Shown: in pieces, positions 11,101 through 22,750 of the stretch | Numbering within the stretch: the first letter of the stretch is position 1 | Layout of the letters: every line of letters starts with the position of its first letter | From: Taxawa tesnikishii (nom. ined.) | Taxonomy: Eukaryota; Ascomycota; Dothideomycetes; Dothideales | Direction: 5' to 3' | DNA: 64,000 nucleotides | Assembly (NCBI GenBank): GCA_030247885.1 | Contig: JAPDRO010000023.1 | Coordinates: 529,160 to 593,159 of the forward strand | The notes under the pieces: model-generated | What the model was told of the DNA's origin: nothing | Seen by the model: the letters and a program-made list of their open reading frames with translations, nothing else | Databases searched by the model: none | Program-made: the position numbers and the translations under genes

Positions 11101-13118
11101 GCTACCGATCTTAGAAATCCTCGAGACCTGCAACCGGCCACACATCATCCTCCGCTTGTTGAAAATTGTCAACATGATCATCCTTGACAATGTCGAAATA
11201 CAAGAGAACCTCTGTTTTGTCGGTGGCATTCCGATCATCACAAGGTTTGCCCAGAAGAAATACAGCAGCGACATCAGACTCGAAGCCGCCGCTTTTGTCA
11301 GGCAGATGTACCAAACCAGTACTCTCACACTTCAGATGTTCGTTAGTTGCGGCGGCCTGAACGTTCTCGTTGAATTCCTCGAAGAGGACTACGAGGATGA
11401 GAGAGACCTGGTACTGATTGGTGTGAACGGTGTCTGGAGTGTTTTCGAGCTCCAGGTGAGCAATGCAGTCGCTCTTGAAGCTTGTTCCTCCTGTGCTGAC
11501 ATTCTTTGCAGGGACCGACACCGAAGAACGACTTCTGTCGTATCTTCTCGCGGAGTTCAGTGCTTTATCCCTTATCGTTAGTACTGAACCGCGTACTGGC
11601 CGAAGAGGGTGAGCTGGCGGAGCTTGTAGAAGGGCGCATAGTCAACATCTTTCTGCTCTTCTCGCAAGCCGAAAACCATGTGAAAGAAACGGTGGCCGAC
11701 CGTATGGTTTTGAAGCGTATGTTTGCATCTGCCTCATATTGCGCAATCTGCTTACCTTCATACAGAGGTTCTCAAAGACCTGAAACGTATGTCGCCTGTC
11801 CACCAGGTCACTATGCTCAAATTCATTAAGAATCTTTCTATGCTTGCAACTACCCTGGACGCACTTCAGAACTCGAACGCCATTGAGGTTTTGACGGATC
11901 TACTCAATGCCAGCATGAAGCTAGATCACTTCCGGGAGATCTCCAATCAGGTCCTCAACATCATGTACAACCTATGCAGACTCAGCAAGACCAGACAGGA
12001 AGATGCCGCTCTCAATGGTGTTATACCTCTGCTCCAGCGCATCGTCAAAACGGAGCGGCCGCTCAAAGAGTTTGCACTACCCATATTGTGCGACATGGCA
12101 CACTCTGGCAAAGTCGGTCGGAAGATCTTGTGGCAGAACAAAGGACTGCAATTCTACGTCTCCCTTCTTTCCGATCAGTACTGGCAGGTCACGGCTCTGG
12201 ATGCAATCTTTGTTTGGTACATTTGGCTCGTGCTCTCTCACGGAGTTCACAATGCTAACCCTTACTAGGCTACAAGAAGAGACTGCTAAGGTCGAGGACA
12301 CACTCCTTGCCAGCTCCGATTTCAGCGACGCTATCATCAATTGCTTCCTAAACTCAAAAGCAGATTCTTTTGAGAACTTCCTGGAGCCTCTCCAGAAACT
12401 CCTGCGCCTCTCCCCGCCCATCGCTCACTCTCTTGCTCATCCCGACCTGTTGTCCCGGACAGTCTTGAAGTTGCAGTCAAAGAAAGCCTTGGTACGGCTG
12501 AACCTTCTTCGTATCATCCGCAGCATCTGTGACGCCAGCGATGAAGATGGCGCCCTCATCAGCACTTACGGTCTGTACGACTCCATCGCCGACCTAGCGA
12601 AACACGACCAGGCTATTCTCGTGCGCGAGATGGCCGGCGATCTGCTAAAGAGTAGTGAAATTAACGCCCGCCGGATCATGGATGGTCAGAAGTCCCGTCA
12701 GCTCCGGAGAAGCAGTTCCAGTACCATGACACCCATCCTTCCATCGCCAGGTACCAGTCTTCCACCCACTCCCGGCAGCGACCGGATGGGCAGGGCCGGA
12801 AGTTATTTCGATCTAACTGCTGAACTAACAAGAGCACGACCCGTGGCTACCAGTTCGCCGTACCGACCGGTTAGCAGGGACGGCAACTCGGGCGGCAGCA
12901 GTGCGGCGGCGAATTGGAGCGGTGGAGGTATTACTGGCGTTCAGAAGAGCAGACTTCCGAGGACCAGTGCCGCGAACAGGGCCCACGGTCGCCTTAGCTT
13001 GGCACCGAAGACGGAGAATGTCACGCCCACTCATGCTTCAGCGCAGACTAGGCAGAACAGTGGCAGCGGAAGCGTGGCCGTGAACGCGAGGCGAAGAAGG
13101 CAGACAAGTGGCGGATGA
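8184..13118 (+). CDS. sepH: Septation initiation protein kinase SepH/Cdc7
   Basis: MAPKKK-like kinase of the septation initiation network, acting at spindle pole bodies to trigger septum formation. Exons: about 8184-8535, 8799-8933, 8986-9015, 9066-9130, 9177-9612, 9666-11455, 11512-11716, 11766-12216, 12269-13118, all with GT-AG introns (first 263 bp, the others 46-56 bp). The kinase domain is complete: glycine loop [14 protein letters not shown] lysine, [23 protein letters not shown] and DIWSLGCTV. After a long disordered linker comes the conserved [17 protein letters not shown] motif, then the helical ARM-like region (about 10930-12680) and a Ser/Arg-rich tail. Two frame problems: one base is missing in or near GGG at 10342-10344, which restores the linker reading, and the frame changes once more between the ATG at 8184 and the codons after 8233, so the start is uncertain. 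About 1437 residues. Identification of the family is secure. Confidence 0.9.
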
Positions 13119-14049
13119 AAGCGTGGAGAAGACTGAACAGGGGGTGAAGCGGCTGTTGGATGTGTGACGGCTGGTACATCACACATCCTGTCGACGCAGT
13201 GGGCACTTTTTCTTCACTCTTTCACTCTTCATTGGTTATCAGGTTGTGGGCATGGCTTTGGCGTGATCAGGATTCCTTTTGCATGGGTCGAGATGGGTTC
13301 TGCGAAAGACTTGATGCGGTTTTCCGGTGTTTGCATAGCCGTGGCGTTTGGGACTGCTGTTACCTGAAGGGCCGGATGGGCAGTCGGCAGGCTCTTCCTT
13401 ATGAACATTTCGTACCTCCTTACCACGATTGCAACGTTTCGATATAATCATGGCTTGACCTGTTCATTATCACGCATCTTACGTGCCAACCTGCTACCGC
13501 TAATGTCCGCGATGTATGATCGTGTTGGGTGAGAGCTTCAATTTTAGGGGTAGCTAATGGACTTATTAGGACCCAGCGCTGAGGCCTTGTAGTGCTAAGT
13601 AGCTATGCTGCATGCCACAGCATATAGCCAAACGGTCTAACGGACCACAAAGGACAGCAGCTACCGCAATAGAATACGCGTCTGTCAAAGGGGCCTGAGT
13701 TTGTTTGCCGTCATTAGTGCTCTGCTTGCATTAACTTGCTTGTTTGTTCACGACTTGTCACCGCAGCATTGGATGTCTGCCGCGCACATCAACCCCTTTG
13801 TTTGAGCTGGATATTCTCGTCCCCCGAGTGTTTGGTGTTGGTGCCCCACAACCTTTCTGGATCGCCACACACGACCCTTCCTGCCTCTTCATTACAGCTC
13901 GGCACTCAAGTTACGCCGACGCAAGCAACCAGCGACATACTACCTCCTTGCCACCCCTGTCACCGCAGAGCTGTCGACACCGTTCCTGGTTGCCATGACC
14001 AACTCAAGGTCTTGCGTGCACAAGCCCTTCGTTCCTGACTCTGCTCCTG
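13119..14049. other. Intergenic, no gene recognised
   Basis: Downstream of sepH. Short overlapping frames on both strands without protein-like features. The stretch contains the sepH terminator region and possibly the dead promoter of the F-box-like remnant to the right. Confidence 0.45.
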
Positions 14050-14623
14050 TTGAGAAGACGCACGAAGAAACGGATGTGGGTGAGCTTGCTGGAACAGCAG
14101 GCCGCCGGCCTGGGCGACCTGGACTTACTTCCCGCGGAACTCGCCATCGAGATACTCGAGATGTCATTAAGGGATGAGCCTCTCTGTGTGCCCAAGGAAC
14201 CCGGGTGTGAACGTGCGAGGTGCATGATAAGAGAGACCCCACGAAAGGTACGAAAGGTCCCATGAGACAAGAACGTACGTCCAGAACGCACCTTTCTCCA
14301 GTATGCCCCTGCTCTACAAGGCTTCGAAGGACCTACACATGTACTGTGCCTGAAAAGACATGGAGCTGGCGGTACACTTTTCTAGTGCCACGCTCCCTGA
14401 GGATTTCGGCGAGCTTCTTGACTTGCCGCCATATGTGCTGTAGCGCTTAAGAAAGGTATCGCTCGACCTTCAGTATATGTCTCTCATCGACACCGATTTC
14501 GACACTGGTACAGCAGTGATTGGGTAGAAGCGAGGCACCTCCGACGCAGAAGGTCGTACATCGTTCGACTTGGGAACAATATACCCGCTGCGAAAGCCTT
14601 ATCCGTTCTTCTGGTTGGTGTGA
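14050..14623 (+). pseudogene. Decayed F-box-domain gene
   Basis: The first piece (from about 14065) reads LLPAELAIEILEMSLRD, a clear F-box-like start. From 14303 another frame continues as protein for over 100 codons (LAVHFSSATLPEDFGELL, later SLDLQYMSLIDTDFDT and RTSFDLGTIYPLRKP) but is broken by TGA at 14351-14353, TAG at 14441-14443 and TAG at 14525-14527 before a final stop at 14621-14623. Introns might remove one break but not all three. Stops of this kind are expected from C to T changes (CAG to TAG) or TGG to TAG/TGA. This is the second broken LPxEL-type gene in the window, suggesting a family with turnover. Confidence 0.5.
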
Positions 14624-15098
14624 TTTCCGGGCCCTTAGCCTGCTCAAGAGTACCATGGGTTCATACAAGGAGCGGCTGCTGCACTCACATCTTTGACTTG
14701 GGATGCGGATCAACCTTGCCTTCAACAGCAGGCTGCGATGTTATCGCATAGCATTTCGACTGACTAGGCCGCAAGCCAAATGAGTGTGCATATTGCAAGC
14801 TCTGAGGACCAAGACCTGGTCGCCATCTATACCGTGTGCCGTCCACTATGTCATTGCCTCAGGCAGGCAACTTCAGCGGCGCACAGGCAGGAGTCGATCA
14901 GACACTGGCATATCATTGGACCTTCAGCCACGCTTATGCAAGCCGTCATCCTATAGCCCTAACGCCTTTCCGCATAGTTCTCTTCGGCATCATCTCCTCT
15001 TATTTGATTGCCTCGCCTTCTCTCAAGCCAGATGCTATACTCCCATTAGTGCGCAACACGAATTAAGACATCACCCTGAACACCCGCGGTAGAACAGC

Positions 15099-15248
15099 AT
15101 GGATATCAACACCATCTTCCAGATCATCGGAGCAGTCTTCGCGATCGTCGCGACGTTCTCCATGATGCCCCTTCTGTATGGTCTTGCGAGAAGAATTGTG
15201 AGGCGCGTCAGGCGTCAACGTGGTGGTACGAATGCGGATCCAGGTTAG
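15099..15248 (+). CDS. Putative 49-residue single-span membrane peptide
   Basis: Begins MDINTIFQIIGAVFAIVATF, one strong hydrophobic span (about residues 5-28), followed by a very basic tail (RRIVRRVRRQR) and a stop at 15246-15248. The positive-inside charge pattern is what a real small membrane protein would show. It could instead be the last exon of a gene that includes the hydrophobic open frame at 14848-15066. No homologue is recognised. Confidence 0.3.
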   Translation: MDINTIFQIIGAVFAIVATFSMMPLLYGLARRIVRRVRRQRGGTNADPG

Positions 15249-15645
15249 CCCAGACACGTACCTCGGAGTGCAGGTCACGTGACTAACCTTACCCTTTCGG
15301 GGAAGATACCCCGCTTCTCCCGCTCCCAGTCACGCACCCGGCGGCGTTCTCTTTCCACTCGACTACGAATGGCTGGTGGGTTCACTTCCACAACACTTCG
15401 CGGACTGGCAGTCCACAGAGTGAGACCTCGGCATAGTCGCCAAGCACAATGCAACGACCTTCCAACGATTATGGAACGATATTCATTACCAGGCTGTGAC
15501 GCGCGAGGCATCTGGGAGATGGGAGTGGCGTATGAGAGAAGTGGTGTTTTGGTGTTTAGGAGAAGGATTCCTGGGCTCACGGCGTGTTACATCGACGGAG
15601 GATTCCGTAATATCAACGCATGTATGGTTTGAGTTTTCTTGCTCA

Positions 15646-17516
15646 CTATTCAGTCTTCCCTTCCCGTTCGCGAGCCCACTGTGTAGCGATCTGCTCATAA
15701 GTCATAAACTCCACCTCGCTGCCAAACGACTTGATGTATTCGAAGAACCTCTTGATCATGCCAATGATATGCGCCATTCCACTCGTATCCGGATGGATGA
15801 CCAGACTGAAGACCGTCATATCTTCCCTACCCATCTCAATCTCCGATCTGAGCCATTGGAAACGGTCAATCCACATCCGCTCCACCACCCTGACATCCAC
15901 GTAACCGGCAGAGTTGGGAACGTGAGGGAAGAACTGCATGGGGGTCATGTCTTCCATGTACCAGTTGCAAGGAATCTCGACCAAGTCGGAGCGCGGGAGG
16001 CTGTTGAGGTCTGGAGAAGGATGCATCCAGCTGCTCGCCTTCTTATCTGCAGAGAAGTCTATTGGCTCTATTGGCGCAGGATCCTTGGGTAAATAGTAGG
16101 GTTTGCTGTCATAGTGCGACAGAGAAGAGTCCCAAAGGAAGCCATACTCCTGGAGCAGGGAGATAGTGCGCTCCTTGAGCTGATACAATGGGGCGCGGTA
16201 ACCGCATGGTTTCTTGCCAGTAAGTTTAGTCGCCAGATCAATGCATTTCTCGAGGACGTCGCGCTCTTGTTCTGCGGTCATCTGACTTGCGCTCTCGTGG
16301 CTGTATCCGTGCAAAGCAATCTCGCAGCCAGAGTCAACGATGGCCTTGGTCTGCTTGGGGAACGTCTCCATGGAATGGCCGGGAATGGCCCAGGTGACTT
16401 TGTCAGCAATTCCGAGGCTCTTGAAAACGCCGAGGAGACGGTAAACGCCAACGTTGGCAGAAAAGTAACCAGATGAATAATCGGACATGTTGTTCTCAGG
16501 ATGAGCGCCTGTTCCAAGCCAGCCGGATATCGCGTCGAAGTCTATAGAAAGGGCAATCTTGATAGACTGCTTGGCTTTCGGTTTGGAGATCTGCATGGGC
16601 AATGATGGCGCAGACTGGGTTTGTAGTGCCTGAGTGGATCCTTCACTATTCTTCCCAAGCACTTCCTCTTCGCGCCATACAACACGCCCTTCCATGCCAC
16701 CGTCAACACTGACGCATTGACCCGAAGTATGACCCGCTGCTTCATGGCTGGCCAGAAATGCGACAGCCTTTGCAACATCCTTTGGTTGAGCAATCTTCTT
16801 TAGCGCAACCGTGCCTTGACTCTCCAGATATAGCTCTCGAGGGTCGTCCAGCCGATCACCTATCAATGGTGTGTCAACCCAACCTGGCGCGACAGCGTTG
16901 ATCCTGCCCTTGGAGTTGAGCTTGACCATCTCGTTCTTGACTGTCATCACCAAGCCGTATTGAAGGCCCGCCTTTCCGGAAGCGTATTCCGAGTGCCCAG
17001 CTTGCCCGAATTTGCCGCATTCACTGCCCGTCACGACTATAGCGAGATTGTCCAGCTCTTTTCCAAGGTTCTCCTGGCTCTTCTTTGCCGAGAGGAGGAA
17101 ATGCTTGATCGTGAGGAACGTGCCCCGTACATTGACACGATAGGTATTTTCCCATGTCTCCAAGGGCATCTCCCAGATATTGGGATGCTCTTGCTCGTTA
17201 GTTATGCCTGCATTTGCGGCGAGGATGTTGATCGGTCCGAAATGGTCACGGGCTTTTGCAATGCAAGAGGAAATGGAAGCCTCGTCCGAGATGTCTCCGG
17301 TAATTGTGAAAAGGTTGGGTGAGGATTCGAGGGAAGATTCCCTGAGATCGTGCGCTGTGACTTTGCATCCTTGCGCTGCACGCCATACAGTCAACGAGTG
17401 TTATCTTCGATCTGTTTCGTGTCCTCACCTAGAAGCTCCTTGACAATGGCCGACCCAATACCACCAGCAGCGCCGGTTACAAAGGCGTGGTAACCTTCGA
17501 TCGCTAAGTAAGACAT
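15646..17516 (-). CDS. Fusion of short-chain dehydrogenase and NodB-type polysaccharide deacetylase
   Basis: Exons 17429-17516 and 15646-17375 with a 53-bp GT-AG intron give 605 residues. Residues 1-260 are a classical SDR: TGAAGGIG at 14-21 for NAD(P) binding, NAG at 84-86, Ser147, Tyr160 and Lys164 (YASGK), and the VDGGM end of the fold near 254-258. After a 40-residue linker rich in S, Q and K, residues about 300-600 form a NodB-homology deacetylase of the PuuE/chitin-deacetylase-like group: SIDFDA with Asp308 and Asp310, and HGYSH with His385 and His389, the usual metal-site arrangement; GYRAPLY follows. No signal peptide, so probably cytosolic. Substrates are unknown; the deacetylase could act on a small amide rather than on chitin. 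Two adjacent genes read as one is unlikely because the frame is continuous with no stop. Confidence 0.8.
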
Positions 17517-18135
17517 GTTGAGACCGTAAGCCTCGATTGAACAACTACTATGGAGGCCAGCGAGCTTCAGCAGAGGGCAGGAATGCTGCAAATGCAGCGA
17601 TAAATGCCATAATATCTCGTGCAGAAAACCACTCCGCGCGACGTCGGTAAAAGGAAGCTGTCAAGACAAACAGCGTGACGTCGCCGATAGCGACGTCTTA
17701 TCGCGGGTTATTGAGTGGCCGAATTGGGTAAGCATATCCGCATCTGTGTGCGCTGGGCGAGCAAAATGGTACTGTTGGATACATTTCGCTTTTCTGCTTC
17801 TCCTACTATATACAAAACACAACGGAAGTTCTCATTCGTTCCCTTTCTATAAAACACGGCACGGCTTGGGTAACCGCCCGAGAGAGCCTGCTGTAGTATA
17901 CGTCGGCGCTTAAATCCGCGGCAAGCGAGATGGAGTACCTGTTGTAGGCGGCTATGTATTGGCTCTTGGTGCCTCATACGTGTTCGGTGTACCTGTCTCT
18001 CCGGCAAGCACGACGATCAAACAGCATGCGCGCATTGGAGCTCTTATGTGAGGCTGAAGACCTGGTCGCTTTCAGGAAATGAAGAATGACTATACTGTGC
18101 CGCATGCTGCGCCGCACAAGATGAGAAGATGAAAT
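17517..18135. other. Intergenic between divergent genes
   Basis: Lies between the minus-strand SDR-deacetylase start and the plus-strand membrane protein start, so it probably carries both promoters. No further gene is seen. Confidence 0.5.
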
Positions 18136-20583
18136 ATGCGAGCAATGTCCAGTAGAAGCGACGAAGGGTCGTTGAATAGAACATCTGCATGTGCTATGAG
18201 TGTCTTTGCTACTCCGTTCGAGCGGTTCTTGCGAGCGAGAGCTGAGAGACCATTACCGCCACTTCCTCCACACCAATCACCGCCACATAGTCCTGTCTCT
18301 CCGGTCGACCATGGTTACCCTCCAACGCGATCCGCACGACGAAATCCTCAGGCTGAGAGTGGAGGCGTCCGGCCTGATGTAGAAGACGGAACGGCTCAGA
18401 GGGATACAACGCCATCTGGGGTATCTGATGCAGCTGAGCTGGGAAAGAAGACTGCCATGGTCACAGTAACAAAAGCAAATGATAGAGTGTTTGTGAAGGG
18501 CTGGCCAGGAAAGCCAACGAAATTAAAAGAAGCATCTTTGCTGGCGGTCCTGCTGGCTCTGAGCGATATTATCTTGACGCTTGCGCCCATCGCTTTCATG
18601 GGTAAGCGTAGAAGTCCGAGTTTTCATACAGAACGCTGATCGAAGCCAGTGCTGGGATTTCTGGTGCTCACGCTGCGTGGACGGCCGACGACCAACAACA
18701 GTCTGGGCACAAAAGTTGAACAAGCAACGGAAATTGTGAGGAAACGCTCGGCAAGACGTACGGGTGGAGACTGACCTCTTTGAAGGGACCCACGATATGG
18801 CCGGTTGTCTTTGCCGCTGTCGCTGGAAGATCATTGAAGATAACCGCTCGCTTTTGTGCTGAGCGTGGATCCAAGCTTGGTGTATGAAGCCCGAACATCA
18901 GAGAATGATCCTGAGCTAACCGGCAGGACAGAACCTCGAATTGCTCATGGCAAGCCAGACCGTATGGGGGACCTTTGAGAGCCAACTGCTCATGAAGCGG
19001 TTGAGTATCGTTGGTGCTCACCTCTTCGTACTTTGGACCCTCTCACCTCTTGGTGGCCAAGCTTCTTTGCGACTCTTGACTACGAGCACTGCGGTCACGA
19101 ATTCAACCGCAGGCGTACGATACATGCCGACAGGCGGTATGGACTGGAACCAGACTAACAACGGCGCATTTGCTCTTGGTGATAATACCAGCGGTCTTGC
19201 GGCAGTGAACTCGATTTACAGCGCGACCCTACTCGCGCCGGAAAGTGTCAAGGACTCATCACAGGACACCTGGGGCAATGTCAAGATACCAAAGCTGGAG
19301 GTCGCGTCGCGTTTTCCATCGTCCGGGGATGGGTGGACTGCGCTTCCGGTTCTTCATTCCAGCAGCGACTACACATCGCTGGTCGGGTTGCCGGTCTCTG
19401 GAGGTCATGCCCAGCCTGGTTCAACAACCCTGTTTAACATCCAGCATTCTTATGTCAGTCTGGACTGCCCGATTCTGTACAACACTTCGAAGGACGAACC
19501 CTGGTGGAAACAGCAGTTGGGATATGTTTGGTCTTCCGGCAACGGTTCAACTACCTTTTACGACCGTGAAAAGGGTACCCAGACCTCTTTCTTCCTGGAT
19601 ACCAACACGCGCTTCTTGAACGATCGTCTCGACGCGCTCTACCTGAACGAGACCTCGGACATGCTTGCCAACAAGACGCTGCAGGATACCCGCAATGTCC
19701 TGTTCGGATCGGAATACACGACGCCGTTCAGTAACGGTGACTATGCGCTTTTGCTTCGTAACTGCACGTTGGGTCAAAAGTACTTGGAAGCACAGGTACA
19801 GTGCCAAGCAAGCAGCTGTCGAGTGATTGCCATACGTCCTTCAGTCCGATTTGCGAACCGGAACACGCACCTCACACCATTCGAACTGATGCAGGTCAGC
19901 TTCAACACGATGCGCAATTTGCCCCTAGCAACTGGGACCATTCACAACGGCGACGCAGCACCATCCGAGCTATTCATCCGTGGCGCAAGCATGCCATTTG
20001 GTCTCGCCAGCTCTTCCATGCAAGACATGATTTCGGTATCGGATGATGCCTTCGCTGTGCGTCTGGGTCTTCTTCTCAACACCTACTACCAGCTCTCCTT
20101 GGCGCCACTAGCCCACACAGGCAACTTGCCAGATCCAACCTCAGATGTATGGGCTTTCCGGAACGTCTCAGTCTCCTCTTTCGAGGATTCATCGTTGAGT
20201 GCGCCCTTCATACCCTGGAACGCAACTGCTGTGGTCTCGAAGACTGACGAAGTTTACGACTGCAACTACCTTTGGCTTGCCCTTCTCCTCGCATCTTCTT
20301 CCGTTTTACTGGTTACAGGGTTGGTTGGTCTGGTCCTGAGGTTCAAGTGCAACGCACCAGACATGATTGGATTTGTGACCAGCATGACGTACAACAACCC
20401 TTACGTGACGCTCCCGCCTGGAGGGGTACTTTGGGCGCCATGGAGCGCGCGCATCTGTTGAGAGACGTTAAAGTCAAGATCGGAGACGTCAAGTGGCGAG
20501 ATACCGTTGGTCATGTTGCATTTGCGACCTTGGGACCTGGTGCGGATGTCAGAGATCTTGACAAGCTGAAGTTCTATGCTTGA
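18136..20583 (+). CDS. Large multi-span membrane protein of unknown function
   Basis: Exons 18136-18601, 18650-18735, 18786-18879 and 18927-20583 (47-50 bp GT-AG introns). An N-terminal proline-rich cytoplasmic tail (PLPPLPPHQSPPHSP) precedes hydrophobic spans at LLAVLLALSDIILTLAPIAF, LGFLVLTL, IWPVVFAAVAG and LSIVGAHLFVLWTLSP, then a long extracellular-type region with many N-glycosylation sequons, and a final span LWLALLLASSSVLLVTGLVG. The frame as given stops at 20459, but adding one G to the GGGG run at 20423-20426 continues it to 20583 with MERAHLLRDVKVKIGDVKW, the conserved end of this fungal family as I know it. With that base the coding length is 2304 nt, 767 residues. The family is common in Pezizomycotina; no function is known to me. 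A later start at MSVFATPFERF is possible. Confidence 0.7.
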
Positions 20584-22750
20584 TGATTCTTCGACGAGTC
20601 CAGGCAGAGTCGGTGTTCAGAACGAAATCCATATTTTCTGGACCATCGTCCAATCATTTCTCGCACATATTGTACACTGCATACGCGCTAGACTTTCAAG
20701 ATTCTGGGCGCCCAAAAGGAAGATGCATAATGAGTAAAATCGCTCATCGGTTGCTCTTACCGGCCACCTCTTTCGTTGCAGTGTGTTCGACCAACCATCT
20801 TCTATTGGCGCGTGTCGCGTTTTCTTTTGCGCAAGACTCCGTCTGCACCTTCTCTGAAGCCCGTAAGGCACGTTGCACACTTCATGTTGCGTCGTAATCG
20901 TGAAGATAGCTAGTTAGTGCGTTCTGCAAGAGGGCTGTTCTAGCGCGACATGGTCTTTGGTACGCTGGAGAAAGGTGCATGAAATGGTGAGATCACCTTG
21001 GCCATGAAAGATCCTACAGAATCGCTCTGCTCCACGAAGGGGATCGGAGCCGGGTCCATATGCCCGGCAAGTCGCTCACGATGTGTGTACGACTAAAGGC
21101 TGTCGTTGTTGAGAAAGCTATCCCTGCTCACTGCGTGAACGACGTCCAACGCGCTCGGGGCGAAGATGGCGAGGTATCGATAACTCCCGAACTTGAGCGG
21201 TCGACATGCATAGGGCTGGCCGCCAATGAGGTCTGGGGCTGAAAGGGTGGAGTGGAGGAGTTCCCATCGCAATTTCCGAGGTGCATGAGGGTTCTGTCAT
21301 GGCCATCATCATCGTTGAGCGGCGGAAGAGGTTGCCCTGCATTGCCGTCGGCCAGACGCGGTGCCCAGTGCAAGTCGACGCGGGTCGCGTTCATCTGCCG
21401 ATGGTGGTCGATCCCAACTTTGCAAGGTTGGACGGCGTCCGCAGTCGAAAATCACTCAGAATCGCTGTGGAGGGGGCCGAAGATCGACTCAAGCCCCAGG
21501 AGCAAACGGAAGCGGAAGCGAAAGCAAAAGCAGCTGTCTCCACTGCCCCAGCGTTTCTGTCACCAGTCAGCGTCGGACAGCAACACTGCGCGACGACGAC
21601 TTCTGACTTGCGTGACTCCTGTCGCATCCTGCCTGCATGCGCGCCGTGCTGGCTGGAGGCAATTGGCCGCCAGGCGCAGCGTCCCCTGTCAAACACGAGC
21701 CAATGTGACAGCGCGCACACGTTTTTCCCCATCGTTTTTCCCTGCCCCCTTGGTGGCGCATCCGAGTCCGAGGCGTCCCCTGGAGCTAATCTTTGTTCCT
21801 GAACAATCCGACCAATGGCAGTGCCTGAAACCGAGTTGCCGGGAGGAGGCTTAGCATCCGTCATCGTCCACTAACTGCTTGTGGAAGTTTGAAACGTTGG
21901 ATTTCCAGCCCAGAGCAGAGACGACATGCAGGAACGTGGGTTGGACAGAACATGAACCGCGCGAAACACAGCGCAACAACGACGACAACGACGACGACAA
22001 CGACGACGACGCAGCGCGACATAACTGCCGCTGCTCAAGCCCGTGTTGCCAACGTCTGCCCCCGTATGCAGCGCATGGCAGGGAAAAGACTGCGCAGGGG
22101 AAAAACGGGGCTCGCGACCACCAAGGATCCAGAGCGCAGAGCTTTTCAGCATTTTCTTCTCGTTGGACCGAGAAAAACGCGCCTGGGCCTGCACTAGACT
22201 GAGATGCGGAGACTGTCAAAGAGCCTCTGATTGGGGCATTCTGTCAATTGACCCATGTTTGTGCGCGCCGGGGCAGCCTTTCCACTATCGTCACTAGCAG
22301 GGGTTAGGCTGTCGGGTGAGAAGCGGGTTGCACGACGGTCTGTCAATGGATTCCTTTCACACGCGCACCTCCACAAACTGCGCCCGCGCTTTGTGTCGCT
22401 GCTTCCTTGTTGCGACTACTAATAGCCCAAAGCCCTCCCACACTCCTTGACACTCTTCTTTCACCAACTCACAGGCTTGAGGTATAGCACAGCACGCGCG
22501 TTCGTCGCAGTCACTCTTTACACTCCCCGAATCGCTCATTCTTCGTTCAAGGGATCCAGCATCTCTTAGCACACTCCTTCACAGGTTCATTTGCGATATA
22601 CCCGTTTCACGGATACACAAACAGTTCCTGCCACCCAATACACAGAATTGCCAGTCAATTCGTCCTATCATTGCCAATTGACGAACCGTAGCCACGCTCT
22701 CTAGCTACTTCAACCCACATCTTTCCAAGGAAAACTCACTTCACATCACA
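20584..22750. other. Long intergenic region upstream of the Asp f 7-like gene
   Basis: About 2.2 kb. Many overlapping frames occur because the sequence is GC-rich, none protein-like. It contains an ACG/AAC-type trinucleotide tract at about 21977-22017. The CT-rich stretch before 22751 (many CACTC and TTC blocks) looks like a strong fungal promoter and leader. Confidence 0.5.
21977..22017. repeat. Trinucleotide (ACG/ACA) microsatellite
   Basis: Repeats of ACGACGACAACG-type units for about 41 bp. It is open in one frame as Asp/Asn codons and in another as Thr codons, which explains the overlapping false frames here. Confidence 0.8.

Noticed and set aside
15279-15632. Plus-strand 117-codon frame before the SDR-deacetylase gene
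   Set aside because: No domain or signal; reads as basic low-information sequence.
21252-22219. Several overlapping open frames of 100-200 codons on both strands
   Set aside because: All frames are open together due to GC-rich, repeat-like sequence; none has a domain or a favoured codon pattern.
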